Source: CAVZCK01 sp963798805 (GTDB lineage: Bacteria; Pseudomonadota; Alphaproteobacteria; Rhizobiales; Rhodomicrobiaceae). From it: a stretch of DNA of 64,000 nt. Each line of letters begins with the position of its first letter. The stretch's first letter is position 1. Shown piece after piece: positions 28,229 to 37,213 of this stretch. The translations under genes and the position numbers were made by a program. The notes under the pieces were generated by a model. It did no database searches. It was not told the DNA's origin and worked only from the letters and a program-made list of their open reading frames with translations. The DNA lies in the NCBI GenBank assembly GCA_963798805.1, contig CAWCVC010000009.1, forward strand, positions 202,367 to 266,366, read 5' to 3'.

Positions 28229-30073
28229 TCAGTTCGCTGCAAGCTTGGCGGCCTTCACCTGGTCATACCACCACACTGTCGGAAATCCGATATCGCGCGA
28301 GGGCAGCGGCTCCGGATGCGAATATTTGTTCCAATAGGCGATCCGCTCATTCGGAGCGAAGAACTGCGGCACGACGTAATAATTCCATAGCAGCAAACGG
28401 TCGAGCGCGTGGCACGCGGCCACGAGGTCTTCGCGGTCCTTGGAGAAAATGATGCGATCGATCAGCTTGTCGACGGCCGGGTTCTTGATGCCGATCGTGT
28501 TGCGGCTGCCGGGCCGGTCGGCAGCCTGTGAGCCCCAGAAATCGCGCTGCTCATTGCCTGGCGATTCGGACTGGGCAAAGGAATCGGTGATGATGTCGAA
28601 GTCGAAATCGTTGACGCGCGCCTGATACTGCGCGGCGTCGACCACGCGGATCGAGACTTTGATGCCCAGCTTTTCGAGCGCCTGTTTGTAAGGCGTCACG
28701 ATGCGGACGAAATCGGGCTGAACGAGCAGGAACTCGACATTCATCCGCTCGCCGGTCTTTGCATTCACGAGTGTGTCGTTCTTCACTTCCCAGCCGGCTT
28801 CGCGCAGCAGGCGCGCCGCCTCCCGCCAATTATGCCGGTCGACAAGCGAATTGCTGTCATTGACCGGATTCTTATACTCCTTGGTGAAAACCTCCGGCGG
28901 CACCTCGTTCCGCACACTGTCGAGGATCTCGAGCTCCTTGCCTTTGGGCAGGCCCTGCGCGGCAAGCTCGGTATTCTCGAAAAAGCTGGAGACGCGCTCA
29001 TACTGTCCGTAAAACAGCGTCTTGTTCATCCATTCGAAGTTGAACATCAGACTAAAGGCGTGGCGAACGCGCGGATCCGCGAATTTAGCGCGTCGCGTGT
29101 TCATGACGAAAGCCTGCATCGGCTCCGGGTTCTTCAGGCGAATGTCACCGCGCGTTATGACCTTGCCTGCCTTAGCGGCTGGAAAGTTGTAGCCTGTCGC
29201 CCAGTTCTTCGCCGAATTCTCGTTGAAATAGTCGACTTTGCCGGCCTTGAACGCCTCGAACGCGACCTGCCGGTCGCCGAAATAATCGTAGCGGATCTCG
29301 TCGAGATTGTTCTGCCCGACTTCGACCGGCAGATTGGCACCCCAATAATCCTTCACGCGCTCATAGGCGATGTAGCGCCCGGCCTCGAAGGATTTGATCC
29401 GATAGGGGCCGCTACCGAGCGGCATGTTGAGCGAGGTCTTCGAAGGATCGCGCGCGCCGCCTTCCTGGTAGAAGTGCTTCGGAAGGATCACGAGCTGACC
29501 GACGATCTGGGGCAATTCGCGATTGTTCTTCTGGTCGAAATAGAAGGTGACTTCGTTGTCGCCGGTCTTCTCCGCCTTCGTCACGTTCTTGTAGTAGAAC
29601 GCATACTGCGCATTGTTGGCCTTGAGCACATTCAAGCTGAAGATGACGTCCTCTGGCGTGACCGGCTCGCCGTCGTGCCAGCGCGCTTCCTTGCGCAGCT
29701 TGTAGGTGACGGAGGAATAATCGGCGGGATAGGACACCCATTCGGACAGATGCGCATATTCCGTGGACGGCTCGTCGAGGCTGGAGGCCATGAGCTGGTC
29801 GTAGATCAGTCCGAGCCCGGCGGCCTTGTTTCCCTTGTACGGAATGATGTTGAGCGTATCGAATGTTCCGGTTGCAGACAAGCGGACCGATCCGCCCTTC
29901 GGCGCGTTCGGATTGACGTAGCCGAAGTGTTTGAAGTCCGCGCCGTATTTCGGGGTCCCGATCAGTGATACACCGTTCAGCTTCTCGCCGGCCTCTGCCG
30001 AAGCGGCGGCAAACGCGAACAGCGCAACTAGAAAGCCGAGAAACTTCAGGCCCGTCGGCAGCCGAGTGATCAT
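28229..30073 (-). CDS. yejA: Extracellular peptide-binding protein, YejA type (copy 2)
   Basis: This is a second SBP_bac_5 protein of about 614 residues with signal peptide MITRLPTGLKFLGFLVALF and probable cleavage after SAEA. ATG 30073 is preceded by a GAG-containing ribosome site and gives a canonical signal peptide; the ATG at 30166 would add 31 residues. It is 31 bases upstream of copy 1 and heads the operon. Two binding proteins sharing one YejBEF channel would broaden peptide specificity (inference). Confidence 0.88.
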   Translation of the reverse strand: MITRLPTGLKFLGFLVALFAFAAASAEAGEKLNGVSLIGTPKYGADFKHFGYVNPNAPKGGSVRLSATGTFDTLNIIPYKGNKAAGLGLIYDQLMASSLDEPSTEYAHLSEWVSYPADYSSVTYKLRKEARWHDGEPVTPEDVIFSLNVLKANNAQYAFYYKNVTKAEKTGDNEVTFYFDQKNNRELPQIVGQLVILPKHFYQEGGARDPSKTSLNMPLGSGPYRIKSFEAGRYIAYERVKDYWGANLPVEVGQNNLDEIRYDYFGDRQVAFEAFKAGKVDYFNENSAKNWATGYNFPAAKAGKVITRGDIRLKNPEPMQAFVMNTRRAKFADPRVRHAFSLMFNFEWMNKTLFYGQYERVSSFFENTELAAQGLPKGKELEILDSVRNEVPPEVFTKEYKNPVNDSNSLVDRHNWREAARLLREAGWEVKNDTLVNAKTGERMNVEFLLVQPDFVRIVTPYKQALEKLGIKVSIRVVDAAQYQARVNDFDFDIITDSFAQSESPGNEQRDFWGSQAADRPGSRNTIGIKNPAVDKLIDRIIFSKDREDLVAACHALDRLLLWNYYVVPQFFAPNERIAYWNKYSHPEPLPSRDIGFPTVWWYDQVKAAKLAAN

Positions 30074-30280
30074 GCTTTGTCTCAATTCCCGGAACAATCG
30101 CGACCCTCTATTTGAGCCACGCAAGCTAAGGTCGTCTAGAATGAGCGTGAGACAGGCCGAGACCAAATTAAAAATCTTTCATTCGCCGAGAAGTGCCGCG
30201 TTCAAGTGCGGCGGAACATAGTCGATTAGGCAAAGCCCACCAAACGAATTGTGTTCCATATTGCCGCAGCCGGAATGCAA

Positions 30281-30310
30281 ACGCCGCCGGCCAATTGCGG
30301 CTGGCGGCGT
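30281..30310 (-). terminator. Terminator-like hairpin after cytochrome gene
   Basis: On the minus strand, CGCCGCC-AGCC pairs with GGCC-GGCGGCG around a short AT loop, followed by TTTG. It lies 23 bases past the cytochrome stop. The T-tract is short. Confidence 0.45.
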
Positions 30311-30332
30311 CGCGATGGCGAAAAATTCGCAG

Positions 30333-31493
30333 TCAGTTCTGTTTCGGCGCGACGGCCGGTGCCGGATTTCCGTTCGGATTGGCGCTGGCCTCGGCTTCGC
30401 TCTTCGCATCGCCGTGCGACGACGATCCGGTCTCAGTCTTCTTGCCGTCGTTCTGGCCGCCAGTGTTGGCTGGAGCAGTATTCGCGGCGGATGGCAGCGG
30501 CGGGGCTGCAGGGCTGATCGAGTGCAGATAGGCGATGATGTCGGCCCGCTCGGCATCTTTCTTCATGCCGGCGTAAGCCATTTTCGTGCCGGCCACGCAG
30601 CCCTTCGGATTCTGAATGAAGCAGTTAAGCTTGTCATAGGTCCAGTTGCCGCCGAATTTCTTCAGAGCCTCCGAATAGGCGAAGCCTTCATGGCTCGCAA
30701 CCGGACGGCCGACGACGCCGTAGAGATTGGGGCCGATCTTGTTCGGGCCGCCCTTCTCGAAGGTATGGCAGGTGTGGCAGATCCTGGTGGCGTTTTCGCC
30801 GACCTTCGGATCGGCCTTCGCCAGCAGCGTATCGAACGAGGCGTTGGCTGCTCCGCCGGAGGCCGCCCCTGCGCCTGGCTTGCCGCCCGATGCCGCAGGG
30901 CCAGCAGCCGCAGCCTTCGCCGGCTGCCCGCCGGCGGCATTGGCCGGAGCCTCGGCTTCCGCGGCCGGCAGCGGAGGCGCATCCGGGCTGATCGAGTGCA
31001 GATAGGCGACCACATCGGCGCGCTCGGGATCCTTCTTGATGCCGGCAAAGGTCATCTTGGTGCCCGAAACGCAGCCTCTCGGATTATCGATGAAGCAGTT
31101 CAGCTTGTCGTAGGTCCAGTTGCCGCCGAATTTCTTCAGAGCCGCCGAATAGGCAAAGCCCGGATGGCTGGCGACGGGACGGCCGACGACGCCGTAGAGA
31201 TTGGGGCCGATCTTGTTCGGACCGCCTTGCTCGAATGTGTGGCAAGCGTGGCACGCTTTCGTCGCGTTTTCTCCGACCTTGACGTCGGCTTTGGCGAGCA
31301 GAGTGTTGAACGGAACCTTCGGCGCAGCCGCTTCCGCCGGCGCCCCCGCGCTGCCTGCGCCCGCTCCCTCTTCGGCAGGTTGAGGCGCGCCGCCCGTGGG
31401 ATAGGCGATATTGATCAACGTGCTGGTGCCGAAAATGACGAGCAGCGCCGATAGTGTCGCCCCTGCGATCATATTGACCGTCATTTTGTCCAT
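30333..31493 (-). CDS. Membrane-anchored dihaem cytochrome c with tandem duplicated domains
   Basis: The 386-residue protein has an N-terminal membrane anchor (residues 7-30), a first class I cytochrome c domain with CHACH at 81-85 and axial methionine in GTKMTFAG, an Ala/Pro-rich linker, then a second domain with CHTCH at 239-243 and GTKMAYAG. The two domains are near-identical over about 110 residues (for example KIGPNLYGVVGRPVASH and KKFGGNWTYDKLNCFI occur in both). It likely shuttles electrons near respiratory complexes, like the single-domain CycM-type cytochromes of Rhizobiales. The C-terminal 50 residues are a low-complexity tail. Confidence 0.9.
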   Translation of the reverse strand: MDKMTVNMIAGATLSALLVIFGTSTLINIAYPTGGAPQPAEEGAGAGSAGAPAEAAAPKVPFNTLLAKADVKVGENATKACHACHTFEQGGPNKIGPNLYGVVGRPVASHPGFAYSAALKKFGGNWTYDKLNCFIDNPRGCVSGTKMTFAGIKKDPERADVVAYLHSISPDAPPLPAAEAEAPANAAGGQPAKAAAAGPAASGGKPGAGAASGGAANASFDTLLAKADPKVGENATRICHTCHTFEKGGPNKIGPNLYGVVGRPVASHEGFAYSEALKKFGGNWTYDKLNCFIQNPKGCVAGTKMAYAGMKKDAERADIIAYLHSISPAAPPLPSAANTAPANTGGQNDGKKTETGSSSHGDAKSEAEASANPNGNPAPAVAPKQN

Positions 31494-31695
31494 AAGCGGC
31501 CCTTTCTTCTTGCTGTCGCCTTCAAAGCCAGTCTAACCAGCTCGCCTTACCGAATGCCGGGAATTTTCCTGCTTGCCAATACGACAGCTCGTGGCGCAGA
31601 AAAAGCCCCGAACAGGGGCGAATTGTCTCAGCATGGCTCCCACTTATCGTCGGCCATGCGCCCACGGGGGGAGATAAGACGGAAAGGATGCGCAA

Positions 31696-32463
31696 ATGGC
31701 AAGAGCCTTGATCGTTATTCCATCGCGAATTGGCGCGACGAGGCTTCCGCGCAAGCCGCTGGCCGAGATCGCCGGCGAGCCGATGGTCGTGCATGTCTGG
31801 CGGCGGACGATGGAAGCTGATGCGGGCGACGTTGTAGTGGCGACCGACGCCCCCGAGATCGCTGAGGCGATCGTGCGGGTTGGCGGCAAGGCGGTGATGA
31901 CCCGTGCCGACCATCCCAGCGGTTCGGACCGGGTCTTCGAGGCCGCCAATCTTATCGATCCCGCCGGCAAAATCGACATTATCGTCAATGTGCAGGGCGA
32001 TCAGCCGGTGCTCGAGCCTTCGCTCATTCGCGACACCATCGTGCCGCTCGATGATCCGGCCGTGGATATCGCCACGGTCGCGGCAGTGCTGACCGATCCC
32101 TCGACGGTAACCGAACCCAGCGTGGTCAAGCTGATCGGCACGCCGTCGGAGAGCGGCGAAATCCTGCGTGCGCTCTATTTCACCCGCGCGCCTGCGCCGT
32201 TCGGTCCTGGTCCGCTCTACGTTCATATCGGGCTATACGCCTACCGCCGCGCGGCGCTCGCCCGCTTCGTCAAGCTGCCGCCCTCGCCGCTAGAGAAACG
32301 CGAGAAGCTGGAACAGCTCCGGGCGCTCGAGGCAGGGATGCGGATCGACGTCAAACGGGTCGGCAGTGTTCCGATGAGCGTCGACACGCCGGACGATCTG
32401 GAGCGCGTTCGCGCCTATTTTGCCTCGGTCTCCGCCCCGCGGGTCGTCGCGGCAGTGTCTTGA
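31696..32463 (+). CDS. kdsB: 3-deoxy-manno-octulosonate cytidylyltransferase
   Basis: KdsB activates Kdo with CTP for lipopolysaccharide inner core synthesis in the cytoplasm. The 255-residue protein has the nucleotide-binding IPSRIGATRLPRKPLAEI motif at residues about 8-25, VVVATD, HPSGSDRVFEA, and the VQGDQPVLEP loop. AAAGGA lies eight bases before the ATG. pheA follows after nine bases, an arrangement seen in many alphaproteobacteria. Confidence 0.95.
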   Translation: MARALIVIPSRIGATRLPRKPLAEIAGEPMVVHVWRRTMEADAGDVVVATDAPEIAEAIVRVGGKAVMTRADHPSGSDRVFEAANLIDPAGKIDIIVNVQGDQPVLEPSLIRDTIVPLDDPAVDIATVAAVLTDPSTVTEPSVVKLIGTPSESGEILRALYFTRAPAPFGPGPLYVHIGLYAYRRAALARFVKLPPSPLEKREKLEQLRALEAGMRIDVKRVGSVPMSVDTPDDLERVRAYFASVSAPRVVAAVS

Positions 32464-32472
32464 AATCAGGGA

Positions 32473-33408
32473 ATGCCGATGTCATCAGCCGCACAGAGGA
32501 TGGCTAAGAAGGCGAGGAAAGCTCCGGCCAGAAAATCGAAGTTGAGCGCGCAGGCAGCGAATTCGGTGCTGTTTCAGGGCGAGCTTGGCGCGAACTCGCA
32601 TCTGGCGTGCCTCAACGCCTTTCCCGACATGCAGCCTGTCCCTTGCGCGACCTTTGAAGACGCGCTGGCCGGCCTTCATCAGGGGCAGGGCCGATATGCT
32701 CTGATTCCGATCGAGAATTCGGTCGCCGGCCGGGTGGCGGATGTCCACCATCTCCTGCCCGATTCGGGGCTTTACATCGTCGGCGAGCATTTCGAGCGCA
32801 TCTATCATCAGCTCCTCGTCCTACCCGGAACCAGACTCGAGGATCTGAAGTCCGTCCACAGCCATACGCACGCTCTCGGGCAATGCCGCAACGTCATACG
32901 CGAACTAGGTTTGAAACCCGTGACGGAAGCCGATACAGCGGGCGCCGCACGGATGCTTGCCGAGGAGCGCGACAAGACGAAGGCCGTCATTGCGTCGAAA
33001 CTGGCTGCCGAGATTTACGGCCTCGAAATCCTGCGCGGCGATATCGAAGACGCGGCGCACAATACGACGCGCTTCATCACATTAGCCGCCGAACGTGACG
33101 ATGCGCCGTCCGGCAACGGCCCGGTCATGACGACCTTCATCTTCCGCGTCCGCAACGTGCCGGCCGCGCTCTATAAGGCACTCGGCGGGTTTGCAACCAA
33201 CGGCGTCAACATGACGAAGCTGGAGTCCTATATGGTCGACGGCAATTTCTGGGCGGCCATGTTTTACGCCGACATCGAAGGTCACCCCGACGACAGGTCC
33301 GTCACGCTGGCGCTGGAGGAGTGTCAGTTCTTCTCCTCCGAATTCCGCATACTAGGCGTTTATCCTGCAAGCTCCTTTCGCGCCGGGATGAAAGCCGAGG
33401 CGAATTAG
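32473..33408 (+). CDS. pheA: Prephenate dehydratase
   Basis: The enzyme converts prephenate to phenylpyruvate in phenylalanine synthesis. The 311-residue monofunctional protein has the catalytic PDT domain (GELGANSHLACLNAFPD near residue 38, PIENSVAGRVADVHHLL, and NTTRFITLA) and a C-terminal ACT domain for phenylalanine feedback (from about residue 215; KLESYMVDGNFW). The first 30 residues are a lysine-rich extension (AKKARKAPARKSK). It is co-transcribed with kdsB. Confidence 0.93.
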   Translation: MPMSSAAQRMAKKARKAPARKSKLSAQAANSVLFQGELGANSHLACLNAFPDMQPVPCATFEDALAGLHQGQGRYALIPIENSVAGRVADVHHLLPDSGLYIVGEHFERIYHQLLVLPGTRLEDLKSVHSHTHALGQCRNVIRELGLKPVTEADTAGAARMLAEERDKTKAVIASKLAAEIYGLEILRGDIEDAAHNTTRFITLAAERDDAPSGNGPVMTTFIFRVRNVPAALYKALGGFATNGVNMTKLESYMVDGNFWAAMFYADIEGHPDDRSVTLALEECQFFSSEFRILGVYPASSFRAGMKAEAN

Positions 33409-33421
33409 CCGGCCCGTTTTT

Positions 33422-34393
33422 TCACGCCCCGCGAAGCGTTCCCTCCGCGAAGGCGCGAATCAGCGTATGCGAGATGGACAGCGGCGGCGGCACGAAAAGC
33501 CCGTCAGGATGCGTTTTATCGAGCATATGGCCGACCTCCTCGCGGCTGAACCAGCGCGCCTCCGGCACTTCCGCCATATCGAGCGTCAAATCGGTATTCA
33601 GCGCCTCGCCCCAGCACCCGACCATCAGCGAATGGGGGAACGGCCAGGGCTGGCTGGCGACATACTCGACCCGCCCGACGCGGACGCCCACCTCTTCCAT
33701 GATCTCGCGGCGCACCGCGGTTTCGATGTCGTCGCCCGGCTCGACGAAGCCTGCGAGCACGGAATACATCTTGTCCATGAATCGCGGCTCATGCCCGAGC
33801 AGGCACTTGTCGTGATGGGTGATCAGCATGATCACCGCAGGATCGGACCGCGGGAAATGCATCTGGCCGCAAGCCCAGCAATCCCGCCGCCATCCGCCGT
33901 CGCGCGGCAAGGTCCGTCCGCCGCAGCGCCCGCAGCAGCGTTGCGTCGCGTGCCAGGCGGCAAGACTGCGCGCCTGCGCGGCGAGGGCCAGCTCTGACGC
34001 CGGCATATCCGATTGATTCGCGAGCGACCGCAGATCGACGAGCGGCGCGAGGATGTCGGGGCCGCCTTTCAGGACCGCCGCCTCAGCCTGCGACAGAGCC
34101 ACGGCGAAAAGTGGTGCGCCGTCCTCTCGGACGCCCAGAAAAAAGCCGCCCGATGGATCGATGCCCACCCGACGCAGATCCATCGCCGAAAAGGCCCGCA
34201 AATGGGTATTGGTGTGATCATCGCGCGACGTGATGGCGAACTTCAAATCGATGACGAGATAGAATTGGGCAGCGCCCGACGCGCGCTGCGCGTCGATCCA
34301 GGCCGCGTCACGACGTTTCTCGCCCATCCGGTTCACGGCCGTCTGGGCGGCAATGTGCTGCATTCTGATGGCAGAACGGTCCGTCATTGGCAT
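33422..34393 (-). CDS. nudC: NAD(+) diphosphatase (NADH pyrophosphatase)
   Basis: This Nudix hydrolase of NAD(H) and of NAD-capped RNA 5' ends has 323 residues. A zinc ribbon CCGRCG...CWACG lies at about residues 153-173, and the Nudix box GFVEPGDDIETAVRREIMEEVG is complete at about 215. Its start lies three bases past the upstream patatin-like gene's stop; a second ATG three codons in (34384) is an alternative. Confidence 0.93.
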   Translation of the reverse strand: MPMTDRSAIRMQHIAAQTAVNRMGEKRRDAAWIDAQRASGAAQFYLVIDLKFAITSRDDHTNTHLRAFSAMDLRRVGIDPSGGFFLGVREDGAPLFAVALSQAEAAVLKGGPDILAPLVDLRSLANQSDMPASELALAAQARSLAAWHATQRCCGRCGGRTLPRDGGWRRDCWACGQMHFPRSDPAVIMLITHHDKCLLGHEPRFMDKMYSVLAGFVEPGDDIETAVRREIMEEVGVRVGRVEYVASQPWPFPHSLMVGCWGEALNTDLTLDMAEVPEARWFSREEVGHMLDKTHPDGLFVPPPLSISHTLIRAFAEGTLRGA

Positions 34394-34396
34394 TCG

Positions 34397-36259
34397 TCAG
34401 CTTGCCGGAATCGCCGCCACGAGCGGGAGGTCACCGGCGGTGGCGCGCTTTTCAAGCTCGGCGAGCGCCCATTGATAGCTGCGATCCTTGATCCGCCCAT
34501 GTTCGCGCCAGGCCATGACATCGGTGCCGGGCGGAATGGGTGCGGCGAGCAGCATGTCGAGCGGGCCGAGCCAATCCTTATCCTCACCGATCCTGTCATG
34601 CGCGGCAACGAGAACCGTCTCGAAGGACGGCAGGGTTGGTTCGTCCTGGTCGGGCTTTTGCCAGGGCAGCCGGCGGCGCATCTGCTTCTGCCAGGCCGTA
34701 AGGTCCCTGTACCGGATCGGCGACTTCCCGAAAGGCGGAACAGCCGGCTTCGCTACCACATTGGGCCCGGCATTCAGGCGGTGCATGGGCTGAAGCGGCG
34801 GTGGGTCGATCAGGCTGCCGTCCAGCAGCATCTGACCTTCCTCGTCGACGAAAGGCGGCAGCAGACCGGGGAACGCCCAATTGGCGCGTACAGCCACCTG
34901 AAGATTGCCCGAATTATGGATATACGGCTCGCCGGTCGAGAGATTGGCCGAAGCGGCGTAGAAGGGGATCGGGAGGTCGGCGATATCGGTGTCGGGGAAA
35001 TGCTTCAGGATCAGCCGGTCGAGGGCGCGCTGGTCGTAGAGGCTGAAACGCGGCCAACTCTTGCGCCGAAGCGCGCGGCGCCCAACCATCACCTCGGTAA
35101 CGAGCTGGTCCGTGTCGTCCGGATCCATGCCGAGAGCGAGGCAGGCAGCGATCACCGCCCCGACACCTACGCCTGCAAAGCAGTCCGGCTCGAAACCCGA
35201 AGCCTGAACGGCTTTGAAGATGCCGAGCGAGGCCGCGCCGAAGACGCCCTGGCCGGCGGCAAAGAAACCGGTCGACTGCCCCAGCAGGAACCGCGCCAGC
35301 CGCTCGAAATCCCTTGCCTGATTTGGCCGTAGATGATGGTGCGAGCGCACGGGGCGGTATTCGAGCCAGCGCCGTGTGCCCGCAATCGTCGGGCCGCGGC
35401 GCGGATCGTGAAACAGCGCCAGCCGACAGGCGTCGGCACCGCGCAATTCGAAGGCAAGCTCTTCGACTGGTCCCAGCGGAACCGGTGTGCCAAGACGCCC
35501 ACCGTCATGCGTGCCGATCAGGCAGATCTCGTCGGCCTCTGCGATGGCGCGCTCGGTCCAGGCGGTTGGCTCTGGATCTGCCAGCAAAATGATGACGTCG
35601 AACCGGCTCTCCTGCTCCTTGAGCCAATGAACGACCTGTGGATCGTCGAGCGCGATGCCGCCGGGCAGATCCTGGCCGAGCCCCTCGGATGAGAGGATCT
35701 GGCAATCGGCACGCTGTTCGATCGCCGCCGAAAGCCGGTCGGCGAAGCCGGCGGGAACCGGCTCGTTTCCGGCGGGGCAGAGTGCGAGCGAGCGAGCGCG
35801 GTCGGCGAACTGGCGCGGGCGGGCGTGAATGCGCGGCTGGCTCTCGGCATGGATGAGGCTGCGCAGGGTTCCCTGCCAGACATCCGGCACACTTTCGGCG
35901 AGCGCCTTGAAGCTTTCCCAGTCGAGCTTGAGCACGATGCTGCTGCGCGCCGCCGAGATGGTGGTCTCATGCGGCTCCCGGGCGAAGAACGATTTTTCGG
36001 CGAGAGCGGCGCCCGGTCCCATTTCAGCCCTGGCCGCGTCGACTGCGAATTGGGTGGTGCGGAAACGGCCCGAGGTGACGACATGCAGCGCGGACGGTAC
36101 CTCGCCGGCTTTCACCAGCGTCTCTCCGCGCTCGATCGTCTGCAGATGGCATTCCGCGTAGAGCCGTTTCAGCGCGTCTTCCGGCATGGCTTCGAAAGCG
36201 CGCACGCTCCGAAGCCATTCGGCCGGAGATCTGTGCCGCAATCTTTCAGTGCCCGCCAT
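34397..36259 (-). CDS. Patatin-like/NTE-family protein with cyclic-nucleotide-binding domain, catalytic serine missing
   Basis: The 620-residue protein has an N-terminal cNMP-binding-like domain (about 15-135), a middle Rossmann-like region (about 160-300) and a C-terminal patatin domain (about 325-560), the layout of bacterial RssA/NTE-like proteins. The nucleophile elbow, normally GxSxG, reads GVGVG with glycine at residue 365 instead of serine; the oxyanion loop is also changed (AAGQGVFGAASLG). The dyad aspartate is kept (DGS, D480). It is probably a non-catalytic regulator or lipid-binding pseudoenzyme. nudC follows three bases downstream. Confidence 0.8.
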   Translation of the reverse strand: MAGTERLRHRSPAEWLRSVRAFEAMPEDALKRLYAECHLQTIERGETLVKAGEVPSALHVVTSGRFRTTQFAVDAARAEMGPGAALAEKSFFAREPHETTISAARSSIVLKLDWESFKALAESVPDVWQGTLRSLIHAESQPRIHARPRQFADRARSLALCPAGNEPVPAGFADRLSAAIEQRADCQILSSEGLGQDLPGGIALDDPQVVHWLKEQESRFDVIILLADPEPTAWTERAIAEADEICLIGTHDGGRLGTPVPLGPVEELAFELRGADACRLALFHDPRRGPTIAGTRRWLEYRPVRSHHHLRPNQARDFERLARFLLGQSTGFFAAGQGVFGAASLGIFKAVQASGFEPDCFAGVGVGAVIAACLALGMDPDDTDQLVTEVMVGRRALRRKSWPRFSLYDQRALDRLILKHFPDTDIADLPIPFYAASANLSTGEPYIHNSGNLQVAVRANWAFPGLLPPFVDEEGQMLLDGSLIDPPPLQPMHRLNAGPNVVAKPAVPPFGKSPIRYRDLTAWQKQMRRRLPWQKPDQDEPTLPSFETVLVAAHDRIGEDKDWLGPLDMLLAAPIPPGTDVMAWREHGRIKDRSYQWALAELEKRATAGDLPLVAAIPAS

Positions 36260-36347
36260 GCCAGCCGCCCGGTTGATGCTTCTTCGTGCTTAACCGATCC
36301 GCGGCCAAATGCCTATCACCAACGCCGCGCATGGGAAAGGCGTGGAC

Positions 36348-36372
36348 AAAAAAGGGCCGCACACGGCGGCCC
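36348..36372 (-). terminator. Rho-independent terminator of sodB
   Basis: On the minus strand GGGCCGC-CGTGT-GCGGCCC is followed by six T residues, 25 bases past the sodB stop. This is a textbook intrinsic terminator. Confidence 0.85.
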
Positions 36373-36396
36373 GATCTTTTGGCGCGATCTGCCGGT

Positions 36397-36993
36397 TCAG
36401 GCTGCAGCAAACATCTGCTCGACATGCTCCCAATTGATGAGATTGTCGAACCAGGCTTCCAGATATTTCGGCCGCGCATTACGATAGTCGATATAATAGG
36501 AATGTTCCCAAACATCGCAGCCGAGAAGCGGCTTGCCGCCGTGAACCAGCGGATTTTCGCCGTTCGGCGTCTTCATCACCTCGAGCTTGCCGTCCTTCAT
36601 TGCCAGCCAGCACCAGCCGGAGCCGAACTGTCCCTTGCCCGCCTCGATAAAGGCCTCGCGGAATTTGTCGAACCCGCCGAGATCGCTGTCGATTTGCGCC
36701 TGCAGGCTGCCGGGCAGCTTACGGCCACCGCCGCCGGGCTTCATCCATTTCCAGAAGTGGATGTGATTGTAGTGCTGGCCGGCATTGTTAAAGAGCGCCG
36801 GAATTTTCCCGTAGGACTCTTTCACGACGTCTTCCAGTGCCTTGCCTTCGAGGCCCGACCCGGCAAGCAGCTTGTTGCCGGTCTCGACATAGGCATTGTG
36901 ATGCTTGTCGTGGTGATATTGGAGCGTCTCAGCCGACATATAGGGCTGCAGCGCATCATAAGCGTAAGGTAGCTCTGGTAGTTCGAATGCCAC
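36397..36993 (-). CDS. sodB: Superoxide dismutase, Fe-type (Fe/Mn family)
   Basis: The 198-residue enzyme dismutates superoxide. Metal ligands are H27, H77, D160 and H164; glutamine Q73 in NNAGQHYNH is at the position typical of iron-type enzymes. The GTG start at 36993 has an ideal AAGGAG eight bases before it and yields the family start xAFELPELPYAYDAL. There is no signal peptide, so it is cytoplasmic. A strong intrinsic terminator follows. Confidence 0.93.
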   Translation of the reverse strand: MAFELPELPYAYDALQPYMSAETLQYHHDKHHNAYVETGNKLLAGSGLEGKALEDVVKESYGKIPALFNNAGQHYNHIHFWKWMKPGGGGRKLPGSLQAQIDSDLGGFDKFREAFIEAGKGQFGSGWCWLAMKDGKLEVMKTPNGENPLVHGGKPLLGCDVWEHSYYIDYRNARPKYLEAWFDNLINWEHVEQMFAAA

Positions 36994-37068
36994 GGTGCTC
37001 TCCTTGAATGTTCGAACATTACATGAGCGCAACGTAGACTTAGACGGAAGGAGAGGCAAGCGGTGAGG

Positions 37069-37109
37069 GAAAAAGAAAGGGGCATGAAATCCCTGTATTT
37101 CATGCCCCT
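37069..37109 (-). terminator. Rho-independent terminator after the isochorismatase-family gene
   Basis: Perfect 13-bp stem AGGGGCATGAAAT / ATTTCATGCCCCT with a 6-base loop, followed on the minus strand by TTTCTTTTT, about 105 bases past the gene's stop. Confidence 0.75.
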
Positions 37110-37213
37110 GAATGTTGCCGAGGAAAGGTTCGTTGGATGACACAGGGATCAGACAAGAGGGAGAATGGCGGGTTGCCCCTGAACCGCTTATGAATGGGGC
37201 GTTCAGCTTCGTT

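Noticed and set aside
30249..31454. 401-codon plus-strand frame with internal repeats across the cytochrome gene
   Set aside because: The repeats are the antisense image of the duplicated cytochrome domains; not a separate repeat protein.
34013..35332. 439-codon plus-strand open frame opposite the patatin-like gene
   Set aside because: It is antisense to a gene with clear domains and its translation is Arg/Pro/His-rich without recognisable motifs; a high-GC shadow.
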